Source: Anniella stebbinsi (Eukaryota; Chordata; Lepidosauria; Squamata; Anniellidae). Taken from it: a stretch of DNA of 64,000 bases. The DNA is taken from positions 21,525,263-21,589,262 of the forward strand of contig JARDYH010000007.1 in NCBI GenBank assembly GCA_029215795.1. The letters run 5' to 3'. The notes beneath the pieces were generated by a model, which worked only from the letters and a program-made list of their open reading frames with translations, was not told the DNA's origin and ran no database searches. A program made the translations under genes and the position numbers. This document shows, one piece after another, positions 1-10,815 of the stretch; position 1 is the first letter of the stretch; the number at the start of each line of letters is the position of its first letter.

Positions 1-800
1 TGTACTATTTCAGTCTGTGGGTTCAGATGCTCTGTGATGTACCCTAAGTTGCAGGGTTTTGCTATGGTTCAATCTTTAGCATGGGTTTGGTTAAGTCAGG
101 TTCTTCAGGAAAGAAAGACTAGAAGACATCAGCAACATGGAAAGTTCCAGGCACTGCTGGTGCTGTAATCCAGACAGGGCTGCCTGTATGTTCTTCCAGA
201 AAGAAGCAGATCAAGACTCAGCCTTAAGAAGGAATCTGCTTGTCCTTAAGCTTGTTGGCTCTGCTTCTACACTGACTGAAGCTTTGTCATTTAAAGGTCC
301 CTGGGCTATTTTAGCAGTCTCAGGCTGCGGTAATGTGGGTGTGGTTGTAGCATGAGAGTCTTCTCGTGGCTGGAGCCTTCAGGGTCCAAAGATGGCTAGG
401 CAACTTCCTCTGAATGCAGGGGAGCCTTCTCCTGGAATTCTTCTTGGGAACTTGATCCTGGGGTGGTGGACACTTGGTGATGCCTTTCTGTGACCAAATC
501 ATCTTCCTGGAGGACATGGAGTCATGATTCTCTGAGGATGAGGGTTCATGGTCCTGGTCTATGGCATATGCATACAAGCCCTGTCCCAATGGCTCAGTGT
601 GCAAAGGTGTCACATATAAATAAGGCATGGTAAGCTGAACACACTTAGAATTCTCCACATGATCAATAACCTTGATTGTGCAGGGTTCCCAGTCATTTGG
701 AAGAACCTACATAAATTCAGTTCAACATGCAAATTTCAGGGATAGAGTTAGGAGAAATCAAGACCTTGGGGTGGAACCAGCAGCTATGCCATCATCCAGT
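1..800. other. unassigned non-coding sequence
   Basis: Unique-looking sequence with no recognised repeat or gene. A 112-codon minus-strand frame (320-658) and a 72-codon plus-strand frame (137-355) show no domain, and neither is flanked by a convincing exon structure. I see no support for a gene here. Confidence 0.5.
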
Positions 801-1153
801 GAAGGCTGGTGGCTCTGAAGTCAGTGGGGCTATGAATCCACTCTGGCTTTCAATCAGAACTGTAAAGGAATTCTCCAAGGTGCTGAATCTATTTGAGAGC
901 TGACTTGAACACCTTGGAGGGCTCATTTTAGTTCTGACTGATTTGCAGTCCCACTGACATCAGAGGAGGGATGGCCATCATGAGTAATTTTGGGTGTCTG
1001 TCAAATCTCCATAGCACCCCAATTCAGATTGCATTTCAAGCTGAGTGTTGGACCAGTTACTAAAACTCAGGGAATTTATTGGTGTGTTGGGCTCTACCCT
1101 CTCCAAATGGATTTCTCCCTCATCCCCTCATCAGAGCCACCAGCCTCCACTGC
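801..1153. repeat. family G inverted-repeat element, copy 1
   Basis: The left end reads GGCTGGTGGCTCTGA and the right end TCAGAGCCACCAGCC, which are inverted copies. The inside includes AAGGTGCTGAATCTATTT and CACCTTGGAGGGCTCA. A shorter relative lies at 12735-12940 and a 35-bp piece at about 18985-19010. This fits a non-autonomous DNA transposon; the superfamily is not determined. Confidence 0.6.
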
Positions 1154-2266
1154 CCCATCAATGCCTTATTCAACATCTGTGAAGGGGCTTAGCTGTGGCA
1201 AACTCAATTGTTGCATAATCTGAACCTTAAATCCATACATTCAAAAAACTGAAAACTCTTGCACCTGTAATATATGTTCTTTGGTTCCCTTGGAGAGATT
1301 GCTAAATCAGTGAGTACCATGTGAAATCCCCCCTTTTGTAACATGTATTTTCAGCTGGTTTCGCTCTTGCTCACATCAAAAAGTGGAGGTCAATGGAGTT
1401 ATCCAGGATTTATGCTGCACATGACAGCGGAATCTATCTAACTGCTGGTAATACGCAGTGATAAAAATAACCATAATGCTTACTTCCAAAATTATGGAAA
1501 ACACATTAGGCTGAATGGTTGATGATAAGAATAAATAGAATGACAAAACTGATTTTTATAGAGGATTTGTGCTTCTGTGAGCTGTTTTTAAACTTGGATT
1601 TAACCTGCAATCAAAGTATTATGATGTTCACTTTTATGGGCTACATAATAGCTATGGAATGTAATGTGCTCCTAAATGGTACCTGTCTTCAATGCTAAAA
1701 ATATCAAATGAATTATTGTACCTTTTAAGCATGCACCCTGAGCTAGGCTGTAAGCTAGCTCAGGGCAAAACAATTCTCTTTCTAGGACAGGAGGGAATAA
1801 TGACTTTTGGTTATTAGATTATTAGTGCCCCTTTGGAAAACATAGCATCCGAGCCTTCAAAATGCAGTCATGGCTTAAAGGGAGAATTTGCATGCAGTGC
1901 TGAACTATGGTGTGCTTATATTGTTGATGAAGATGAATCACAACAAGCCTAGGATTCATACTATCCCCCTCCCTTTTCCTTCCTCAGCACAGTTGCAAGG
2001 AATCAGAGGCTTCTACATTCTATTTTAGATTAACCACAGTTTAATGTGTTGTTCAAACCCTAATCTGTGGTTGATATTAACCATGGTTTGTTGAAACAGC
2101 CCAACGCTGTTAATGAATAACTCTTCCTTATGCCTGTCCCTTGCAGCGAGGATGGGGGAGTGTGTGATCCCAAGGATGGGCGATTTGTGCAAATTTGTGC
2201 AACTTCCCTTCATAGATTAAAGGGGGAATATAGGAACATAAGGAAGTTCACACCAAAATTGATCTG
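1154..2266. other. unassigned AT-rich sequence
   Basis: AT-rich sequence with no long reading frame, no microsatellite of note and no repeat that I recognise. Nothing suggests an exon. Confidence 0.5.
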
Positions 2267-2505
2267 GGGCCAGATCTACACCAAGCACAATATAGTGCCA
2301 TGAAAGTGGTATGAAAGTGGTATATAAAAGGCAGGAGCCACATCAAGCAGGATATAGCGGAATATGGTATGTGTCAATGGGCCCCAACACTTGTCAGTGC
2401 ACTTCAATACTGCCATAAAGCAGTAGTGTGACGCCTGCCTTTTATATACCACTTTCATACCACTTTCATAGTGCAATATCCTGCTTGGTGTAGATCTGGC
2501 TGAGG
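2267..2505. mobile_element. family A MITE, copy 1
   Basis: Ends are inverted: CCAGATCTACACCAAGCA at the left and TGCTTGGTGTAGATCTGG at the right. The interior is also palindromic, with GAAAGTGGTATATAAAAGGC facing GCCTTTTATATACCACTTTC. It is too short to code for anything. The CAGGGCC-like extreme ends of other copies hint at the hAT superfamily, but no clean 8-bp target duplication was seen, so this is tentative. Confidence 0.75.
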
Positions 2506-2864
2506 AACTTTGTGGAAATCAAACGCGAGCACATGTCTGGCAATTTGTGAATGTTTTTGGCGGTCACGTGCTTAGGCTTGCCATTGTGTTTGGGGCTTTG
2601 ACCAGTGCAAGTTGTTCTTGGCATCATTATAGGAAGCATACATGGACCCTCACGGAGTCTATTCTGGGAGGGGAGAAGCATGTGTTATCTTGTGCAACAC
2701 CATGAGCACTTTTACAGCTCGATAGTAGTGGCTCCAATAGACATGATAGTGGTGACATTAAAAGCAAACCAAAACGTACTCTTTTAACTACTGTAGGCAG
2801 AATCAAACAGTGACCACCAAAATGTGGTCAATCCCACTGATTCTGTTCTGCAAGTGATGCCTAC
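2506..2864. other. unassigned sequence
   Basis: Contains two overlapping frames of 60-71 codons on opposite strands, without recognisable domains. No repeat identified. Confidence 0.4.
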
Positions 2865-3055
2865 CAGTGCAGAATGGAGATTTAGTGCTTCCAGAGGCAA
2901 CCTGAAATGAGCAGAAACACTTGTTTCTGGAATGGGGCTGGCCAGTGGAGCTTGCATAAGGTAGCTCTGCCAACCTTCTCTGTTCCAGAAACAAGCATTT
3001 CCACTTGATTCAGGGCTTGCCGTTGAAAATGCTAGATCTCCATTGTGCAAGAGAA
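2865..3055. repeat. palindromic MITE-like element
   Basis: The outer arms are imperfect inverted copies: GTGCAGAATGGAGATTTAG near 2870 faces CTAGATCTCCATTGTGCAA near 3030-3050. The inner arms are ACTTGTTTCTGGAA near 2918 and TTCCAGAAACAAG near 2982. The 97- and 63-codon minus-strand frames here only read through the palindrome. Confidence 0.55.
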
Positions 3056-3783
3056 TGGGCAGGCCTGGCCATGCCATGTAGAGAGTGAAAGCAGTGGTGG
3101 ATTCTATGTGAGGATAGGCAACATTGGATACTGCCCTATGTCCCCATACAGAGTTATACTGGTACCCTTTTGTTTCTTCAACAGGATGTGCTTTCTTTTC
3201 CCGACTGCATATAAACTTTACAAGAGATTTTGAACAATCACCTGCTAGTCACAGTGTGTATCAGGGGGGAAAAAGAAGACTCAGTTTATAAAAGTTACTA
3301 GACAAAAACATACCTGTGCCTTTGAGAATAAGCAATAACTCTATACAGCTAAGGGTTGTTGTTTTAAAATAAATATGTACAATGCCATCTTTCAATTAAG
3401 GGACTTTGAGTTTGATGGCATTTTTTAAAAAAATACTGCAAGCTGTGCTGATAACACCATGATGATAATCTACTAGGAACATCTTGCTAGAGAGATGTAT
3501 TTCTCTATTCTTTATAGATCTGAATAAGCAACATTGCTTGGGGGTATACACCTCCGCACCACATGATACCAGATAGCATGGTCCCATCTCAGTTTCTGAT
3601 AGTGAGATATCTTATTTCACAGTGGCAAATGTGTTTTAAAACACAGCTCCTACATGAAATAAATACATAAAATAGAAAAAAAAATCACGTGAAATCAGCA
3701 CATTAGTTTCTTGGACAAATGGCATGCTAAGCATTGTTATACATTGTTCATACAAGGAAGAAAAGATTTGCCTCTTTTTACTA
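3056..3783. other. unassigned AT-rich sequence
   Basis: AT-rich DNA with A-runs and no recognisable coding signal or repeat. Confidence 0.45.
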
Positions 3784-4506
3784 GGGCTGTGCACAGATCC
3801 GGATCCCGAATACAGAGCAGATCAGGCCGATCTGGACCTCCCAGTTCTGGTTCTGAATCGGGTCGGGGGAGGTCCAGATCATTCCAGACCGGATCGGGCC
3901 CATTCTGGATCAATCCAGATTGATCCGGAGATCTGGGCCCATTGGCCTTCCAGGTCCCTGGGTGCCTGCTGTGCGGCCCACACCCAGGGACCTGGAAGGC
4001 CAGAGGTGAGTCCATTGGACTCACTGCCCTCTCCCCACTCTCCCTCCTGTCCCCAATCACCCACTGCCATCCTCTGCCATCTGCCGCTGTCCTCTGCTGT
4101 CTGCTGTACAGGGAAGTAGGCTTCGTGGCCTGGTTTCCCAGTAAAGTGCTGGCGCGCTGGGTGATGTCATCACCCGGCATGCTGGTGCTCTACTGGGAAA
4201 CCAGGCTGCAAAGCCTGCTTCTCAGTAAAGAGGACAGCAGAGGACAGAAGCGGAAGGCAGTGTGGACCACAGAGGGTGAATGGGGAGAAGGGGAGGGAGG
4301 AGGGCAGTGAGTCCTTTTCCCCATAGACTTTCAAGTCTGTGGGGAAGAGGAGGGTCTCTGGATGTCAATCTGGAGACCCGAATGTGGTTCTGGATCTGGT
4401 TCCAAACTGGATCTGGGGAGGTCTAGATCGGGGTGGAGTGGATCAGCCTGATCTGGATCTCCCAGATCCAAATCCAGATCCGATTCAGGGAGGGACTGCA
4501 CAGCCC
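3784..4506. mobile_element. family C MITE (GGGCTGTGCA ends), copy 1
   Basis: The left end GGGCTGTGCA and right end TGCACAGCCC are exact inverted copies, each flanked by TA, the target duplication of Tc1/mariner-like elements. The subterminal DNA is rich in GATCCGGATC- and CCAGATCTGGATC-like words. The middle carries CTGGGAAACCAGGCTGCAAAGCCTG-type palindromes shared with the element at 7107. Frames of 122-147 codons on both strands are by-products of GC-rich palindromic DNA. Confidence 0.7.
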
Positions 4507-5539
4507 TACTTTTTACCATTTCCACAATATACCCTTAGCTTCCTCATTCTCGTTCATTGCCTATTTACATTTCCTGCTATTGATGCGGAGTACTGTCATG
4601 GCACATGACCAGAACCATTGGAGACCAAAGCCTCCAATGTGAATGACTCCAAGGAGGTGCCAGAAACAGTCTCTGGTACTTCTGATGTGCATTGCCTCTG
4701 ATCTCATATCCTGTATATACAACCTCCTAAGATGCACCACTACCCCCCTGACTCTGTGAATGAACCTCAGAATCCTCTAGTGAAGCCAACAACTACAGGA
4801 AAATGCTCTTGGCCTTTTAACAGCCAGAAACAGCACTTGAGGGAATAGACCTTCCAGAAAGACTTTCCTTGCCTGATTATCAATCCCTGCCAGATATTCC
4901 TAGCCAGTGCTGAAATAAAACTTCAGCTCTAGGCCTGCTTTTGATAGTCCTGAAATTAACTCTATCCCCAGATGTAATCCCACCACCTGTCCCATGTCCT
5001 TACCTGAGCCATCACCCAGCATTCCAGATGGAGCAGGGCAAATACCCAAACAGAGTAGCCATCAACATTGGCAAGGGTTGTAGAACAGTTTCTTCCTTCC
5101 TTCCTTCCTTCCTTCCTTCCTTTCTTTCCTTCCTTCTCCTAAGGGTTTTTGGGGTTTTTTTCACTGCTAATGCAAGTGGCAATAGCATCAACTGTGTTGG
5201 CATTCTGGCCCCCATTTTGCATATTCCACAGTGCATCATATACCTAGCATTGAGGGGAGGGAATGCAGCCACTGTAGAAAAGCAATGGTGAAGAAAATGT
5301 GGAGAAAATTCTGAAAAGTGTCCTTTTATTTCTAGGGGGTAAGAAAAGAAAAACCTCAGGGAATTCTTAAAAGCTTTCTTTCCCCATGAAATGGGCTTCA
5401 ATTTTTCTACCTCATTCTCAGGGCATCTTATATTTTATTTTGAATGTGTGTTTGTGGTGATTTTGACTTTACCTAATCTCCGTGAAGTAGCTGAGGGTTC
5501 TCTCTCTTTCTCTTTCTCTCTCTCTCTCTCTTCTTTTTA
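4507..5539. other. unassigned sequence with a TTCC microsatellite
   Basis: Mostly unique-looking sequence. A (TTCC)n tract lies at about 5090-5137 and a T/C-rich tract at 5500-5531. The 116- and 129-codon frames cross the microsatellite and are not credible genes. Confidence 0.5.
5091..5137. repeat. (TTCC)n microsatellite
   Basis: Repeated CTTC/TTCC units with one TTTC interruption near the 3' side. Confidence 0.9.
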
Positions 5540-5872
5540 TTCACATCTCACCATTGTTATACATTCTCCCAGGCTGCCGGCACTTCCTGATCTGAAAAGG
5601 CCCTAGGGGAGGAATGAATTTACATTGTCTTCCCCTGGATGAGAAGTTGGGAAGCCAAGGAGGCTACAGGCTGTCAGAGAGATGATTGCACAATGAAAGA
5701 CTGGACACTCACACACACTCCTCCGCCATCTCATAAGCACAAGACTCTTGAACCAAACTCACGAGAATTCTCTGGATTTTTTTCCCCGTTGAATTTCTTT
5801 TTGAAAGCAATTTATTTTCTATCAAATTGAATGACATAATTATCATGGGAGAAATTTTTGGCACAGCCCTAG
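5540..5872. repeat. family F dispersed repeat, copy 1
   Basis: Shares the order of several words with 43025-43300: a CAATGAAAGACTGGACACTC-like block, an AAGACTCTTGA-like block and a terminal TTTTTGGCACAGCCC. The right end GGCACAGCCCTAG matches the inverted form of family C ends, so it may be a TA-flanked DNA transposon relic. Confidence 0.4.
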
Positions 5873-6379
5873 TTTCAAATAGGAGACTTTTCCAGCCCTA
5901 CCAGGAGTTCCCAGGGGGTTAACTTGGGAAGTTCTGCATGAAATGCCTGTGATCAACCACTAAACTGCAGCTCATCCATTGCACCTATTGCAAGAATTAA
6001 AGCCCAACATGTCAGGAAAGAGCAGTCTATCATGTGAGCACTCTACCTAGGAATGAGTGAACAAATGATGTTTTCTTTCTTCCGGGTTCTCCAAGCATCA
6101 ACTTGATGCACGTCTCTCCTTCAGTCCCCATGTGTGGTTGTAATTGTTGTTCGAATTGTGCAAATTGGAAAATTGCACAAAAACATGTGTATATTTCAAA
6201 GCTGCAAAACTTTTCCCCATTCCAAACTACTATTTTTTTTCTTAAATTTGTGCAATTTTCAAACATAAGCCCATGTTCAAGTGTCTGTGAACATTTTCGG
6301 AGAACACATACTCCTGCTCACATTAATGTCTGAGGTTGCAAATAGGGCATGTTCAACTGTTCTGTGAGTGAAGACACAA
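5873..6379. other. unassigned AT-rich sequence
   Basis: Contains TGTGCAAATT- and GTGCAATTTTC-type words that recur in AT-rich repeats elsewhere in the window (8300, 38650, 58800). It is probably a decayed repeat. Confidence 0.35.
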
Positions 6380-6511
6380 TTCTCATACATTACTAACCCC
6401 ACTTGTACTATGAACAAATACAACCCAGATCTAGGTTGATCGCAATTATTATACATACCTAACACCACTTGTACTGTGAAGAAGTGCAACCCAGATCTAG
6501 GTTGATCACCA
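6380..6511. repeat. 66-bp tandem duplication
   Basis: Two adjacent units share CACTTGTACT and CAACCCAGATCTAGGTTGATC at a spacing of 66 bp. The 102-codon minus-strand frame over it repeats the peptide QPRSGL for this reason. Confidence 0.8.
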
Positions 6512-7106
6512 TAGTGAGGAATAGGGCTCCCCTCACCTATTATTTTTTCATTAATACCAGAATTCTCCATTGGGTTGATTAACATGCTTTAGATTATTTC
6601 TTGATCTTCATATTCCATGCCAAGTAATTTTCTTGCCTCCAGGCATCAAAGTGCCTGAACTTGAATGCTTGCTTATTAGCAGTGACATATTTTAGCTGTA
6701 CCTCAGCTCAGCAGGGTCCTTAAACTTGCTTCACATCATATTTGGAAGCAGAGGCCAGAATGTGACACCAAACATATTATGTAAAAGAGCTTCAATGTTC
6801 ATCCAGAGAAGCAGGAGAGGAAAAAAGTAATACTACAATGGCAAAATTAAATCCCCACATAGAGATTCTACTTCAGATGTAGAAACTGCATTGTATATAA
6901 AATTTAAGACTTGAATATCTCGGGCTCCAAAAAAATCTGGAACTGGCCCTGCCAAATGCTTTTTCCATACAGTTTTAGAGACTCCCTTCAGTTGATTGCT
7001 ATTGAAGATGCACACATTGATAAGAACTTACCAGAATCAACAGATCTCCATAAATGGAACAGAACTTGCAGTTATAACTTATTATTATTATTATTACTAT
7101 TATTAG
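6512..7106. other. unassigned sequence
   Basis: Unique-looking, ending in a short TTA microsatellite at 7080-7100. No gene or repeat recognised. Confidence 0.4.
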
Positions 7107-7820
7107 GGATGTGCACGGACCCCCCAGATCGAATCAGGACCCGGATCGGGATCTCCTATCTTGTCCTTGATTGGTTCAGACAAAATCAGAGGTCCCTCAG
7201 ATCGGAGCCGATCCCGATCCAAAAATCGGACGTCCGATTTCGGATAGGCCACCATTTTTGGTGTTTTTGCCATAGTCTTGCATTGGGGAAAAGAAAGCTT
7301 TCCCCCAATGCAAGCCTATACGGAAAACATGGTGGTGGGTGGATGAGTGGGGGCCTAATTCCCCCCTCCTTGTCCCTCCCCCCGTGCTCCTTACCTGCCG
7401 GGGTCGTCCGCTGCCGTCCGCTGCTCCGACCTACTGAGAAACAGGCTTCGCAGCCTGCCTCTCAGTAGCATGCCAGGTGATGATGTCATCACCCCGCGTG
7501 CTACTGAGAGGCAGGCCATGAAGCCTGTTTTTCAGTAGATTGGAGCAGCGGAGGGAAGCGGGCGTCCCAGCAGGTAACTGGGGCCCTTGTCCTCCTCCCC
7601 CCTTGCGCTCCTTACCTGCTGGGGTGCCCGCTTCCGTCCGCTGCTGCGATCTACTGAGAAACAGGCTTTGCAGCCTAGTTCTCAGTATAGGGCTGAGTGA
7701 CGTCATCACCTGGTGCACTACTGAGAGGCAGGCTGCAAAGCCTGTTTCTCAGTAGAAGGGGGCAGCAGATGGCGGTGGATGGCCCTGGCAGGTAAGCCCC
7801 CTCCTCCCCCTCGCACTCCT
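7107..7820. mobile_element. family C-like element, copy 2
   Basis: Starts with TTAGGGATGTGCACGG, followed by GATCGAATCAGGACCCGGATCGGG, matching the left end of the element at 3784. The body contains CTACTGAGAAACAGGCTT and CCTGCCTCTCAGTAG palindromes in several copies, around GTGATGATGTCATCACC. The right end is not clear and may be lost in the AT microsatellite at 7820-7860. Frames of 71-185 codons here are products of the GC-rich palindromes. Confidence 0.55.
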
Positions 7821-7944
7821 TATTATATTTATTATATAATAATAAATATTATTATATTTATTGTTGGAAAAACTGAAAGCTTCATTCCTCCAGGCAGAAG
7901 GGTTAGAGTTCTTAGCTATTAAAAACTGGCTATGCATTCTTGTG

Positions 7945-8040
7945 TAACTATAGCCAAATCTACACCAAGCAAGACATAACACATTGAAAGCAGTTTGAAA
8001 AAGGTATAAGGGATGTTTTCATGGGCTCTAACAGTTGCCT
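7945..8040 (+). mobile_element. family A MITE, left-half fragment
   Basis: Begins CCAAATCTACACCAAGCA and continues with ACATAACACATTGAAAGCAG and GGGCTCTAACAGTTG, in the order seen in the full copies. The right half is missing. Confidence 0.65.
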
Positions 8041-8082
8041 GAATTCTGCAGGCTTGCAGACCGTGGCTTCTGAGTGTTCATT

Positions 8083-8232
8083 TTGTTTTAACTTTCTGGA
8101 ATTTTACATAAATTTGGTCATAGAAAAATGTGTGTGTGTTTGTGTGTGTGTTTGTTTTAACTTGCTGGAATTTTACATAAATTTGGTCATAGAAAAATGT
8201 TTGTATGTGTGTTTGTGTGTGTGTTTGTGTGT
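8083..8232. repeat. 69-bp tandem duplication with GT microsatellites
   Basis: Two units contain TTTACATAAATTTGGTCATAG 69 bp apart, each followed by a TG-rich tract. Polymerase slippage across the TG tract is a likely origin. Confidence 0.8.
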
Positions 8233-8579
8233 TTTAAAGGCCAGAAATGTGCATTTTCCCTATAGGATAAATCATGAAAATACAGATTTTGAAGGGTTGC
8301 ATATTTGTTGAGGGGGATTTGCATTTGGGCAAATAGAATTTGTGCAGGTTCAAAAACTGAAAAAAATCATTTCATCAATGACTGAATGACAGAATAAAAG
8401 GTACATGGCAATTCATTAAATTCAGATGGAACAGATTTTACAAAATCCATACATCCCTCATTTCTGTGGACCTGGGCAGCCCAACCCCTGCTCTTCCACA
8501 TCACTCTTGGACCAGGTACCTGAAGGAGCACCTTCTCCTGCATGAACTACTAGTATATGAAAATCCCAGTGAGTCATTG

Positions 8580-8655
8580 CCAATTATTATAGAACTGGAT
8601 GGGCTGATAGTCTGATTTGGTATAAGACAGATTCCTATGTTCTTTACCTGTAGGA
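8580..8655 (+). repeat. tail of a Sauria-type SINE
   Basis: GAACTGGATGGGCTGATAGTC followed by TGATTTGGTATAAGACAG and TTCCTATGTTCTT matches the tail motif 'TGATTCAGTATAAGGCAG' of lizard tRNA-derived SINEs. The tRNA-like head is absent or too decayed to see. Confidence 0.6.
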
Positions 8656-9694
8656 ACTTGAGTTCCACAAAATGTGGATTATACATGTAACAAATTATGG
8701 ACAGTTTGCGCAATCAATCCCTCTTCTGCCCTGAAGAAGATAAACACATTCCTTTGGAGCAAAGCTCTTTAGCATACAATGGAGTGTTAGAATCAAATGA
8801 AGTTCAGTATCCATTTGAGATTCAGCTAGTTTGGCAAGCTCTAAGAAGTCTTAAGTTTCACTGAAACTATGTGATGGAAAAGAAGGCACTTTCCCATGGT
8901 AGAGAAGAAATCAATAGAAGTGTGTAGGTTTTCTTCTTCTTCTTCTTCTGAAAGCCTATTTGGTGAGGGCACTTCCTAGATGAAAACAAAATGCAGTCAA
9001 TCAGCGGAAGGGGTATGCTTCATATAACTTGCTACTGGTATGGAGCAACCTCTGCAGAGTGTGACAAGGAAAGGTAGCATATTGCACCTGCTTGGTATTC
9101 ACATCTTCACCTGAACTAAGTGCACATAGACTCTCTGTGTCTTAGAGTGCTAACAGCTACCACAATCAATAGGGTCTTTTTTTTCAGAGAGGCAGAGCCA
9201 GAAAATTGTGGGGGGGGGGGTGAGAGAGAGAGAGAGGGTGGGACAGGAAAAGGAGGAGAGGGAGAATTGTTATTTGCTTTCAACGTGAATGCAGGACACT
9301 AGTGAGAAATTGTCATGGCACTTCCTTGACTGTCATTGTATTCGCCAAAGGCTATAGAATGGAAGTGGGTATCTTCAAAATGAGGGTTGCAGTACTCCTG
9401 CAAGGATGTAGTTTGTGTAATGCCATTTGATGCAGTAGTGTAAGGTACCAATACCATCTGCTTTTGTTTTTGTTTTCCATTCAAGCATCATTGGAGGCTC
9501 TGCGTTCAATGCATTGGCAAACAGGAAGTGACGGGATATTGCTTCTCGGTCTCTTTGCAAAGCACCACCGAAGTATTCTTTTTTGTAGTCGTTGTGTTAT
9601 ATTACAGCAGCTTCTGTAATATAACACAAGTTTATGTCATAAGGAACCAGCATAAGAAAATCACAGACAGTAGAGCTGTTAAAAAATAAATTTT
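8656..9694. other. unassigned sequence
   Basis: No recognised gene. Contains a TTC tract (8933-8950), a G-run followed by GA repeats (9210-9236), and an inverted pair TTCTGTAATATA/TATATTACAGCAG near 9595-9620. Confidence 0.4.
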
Positions 9695-10136
9695 AAAAAA
9701 TGCATGGTGTGGAGAATGTGGATAGGGAAACATTTTTTCCCCTCTCTCATAATACTAGAACCCGGGGTCATCCCATGAAGCTGATTGGTGGGAGCTTCAG
9801 GACAGGTAGAAGGAAGTACTTCTTCACACAGCACATGGTTAAACTATGGAATTTACTACCACAAGATGCTGTGATGGCCACCAATTTGGATAGCTTTAAA
9901 AAGGGGGTTGGATAAATTCCTGGAGGAGAATGAGGCTATCAATGGTACTAGTTCTGATGGCTAAGTGCAGCCTCCTTTATCAGATGCAGTAAGCCTATAT
10001 CCACCAGTTGCTGGGGAGCATGTGTGGGAGGGTGCTGTTGCACCATGCCTTGCTCGTGGGTCGCTGGTTGACAGCTGGTTGGCCTGATCCAGCATGGCTC
10101 TTGGTTTGATCCAGCATGGCTCTTCTTATGTTCTTA
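9695..10136 (+). mobile_element. CR1-type LINE 3' end
   Basis: The frame from 9700 encodes the reverse-transcriptase C-terminus typical of CR1-like LINEs, with RGHPMKLIGG, RKYFFTQHMVKLWNLLP and NLDSFKKGVG. It is followed by the 3' UTR with CAGTTGCTGGGGAGC and GATCCAGCATGGCTCTTCTT, and ends at TTATGTTCTTA. It is heavily 5'-truncated, as most CR1 copies are. No function remains. Confidence 0.85.
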
Positions 10137-10618
10137 CTGGTAGATGCACTGAGTACTTTTAAAGAGTAGCTGACAATTGCAAAGCAAAGGATGTACAATG
10201 CAGAATTGAAAGTTAGCTAGATCAATATCAAGGGTCACACACAAACCCTATCATGTATTGATAGACTTGTCTCTGTCACCATGTGCTATGGCCATGCTCC
10301 CTGGGGGGCCAGTCTTTGGCAGTAATGTGGAGGGTTCTACTCACCTCCAAGCAGACACACATAGAAACACACATGGAAAACCTCCTGGAGACATTCAGCT
10401 TGACATCAAAAGGTCAGGAGTGATGTGTGCATGTGTGTGTGTATGGGGGGGGGGAGCATTGCCCACAAGGACATTGACTTGTCCCATACTGGCTTCTTGT
10501 TTCCTGTTCAGGTTTGACTACTGTGAATCATTGTGTGAACATTCTCCATTAAAAAGCCATATGTTTGTTTGTTTGCTTTTCCAGGAATCTGGCCTTTAAA
10601 ATGGGTTTGGCCTGTATT
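10137..10618. other. unassigned sequence
   Basis: Unique-looking. The 113-codon frame from 10258 crosses a TG/G-run tract (10430-10455) and has no domain. Confidence 0.4.
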
Positions 10619-10815
10619 AAAATTTATTTATTTATTTATTTATTGCATTTTTATACCGCCCTATAGCCGAAGCTCTCTGGGCGGTTCACAAAAATTAAAA
10701 CCATAAAATCATTTTAAAAATATAAAACAAGCCACAATCCAAAAAAAACAAATAACATACAATCTAAAAACACAACCAAAATAAAACCAGAATAAAACCA
10801 GCAGCAGGAATTAAT
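10619..10815 (-). mobile_element. retroposon 3' end with (TAAA)n tail
   Basis: Read on the minus strand it ends in GTGAACCGCCCAGAGAGCTT, a GGCGGTATAAAAATGC-like box and a (TAAA)n tail. A more decayed copy on the plus strand is at 57314-57384. The (AAAT)n tail and GGCGGTATA box are common in squamate LINE/SINE 3' ends, but I cannot assign the family. Confidence 0.6.

Noticed and set aside
3737..4310. Frames of 122-147 codons on both strands
   Set aside because: They lie wholly within the family C MITE and follow its palindromes.
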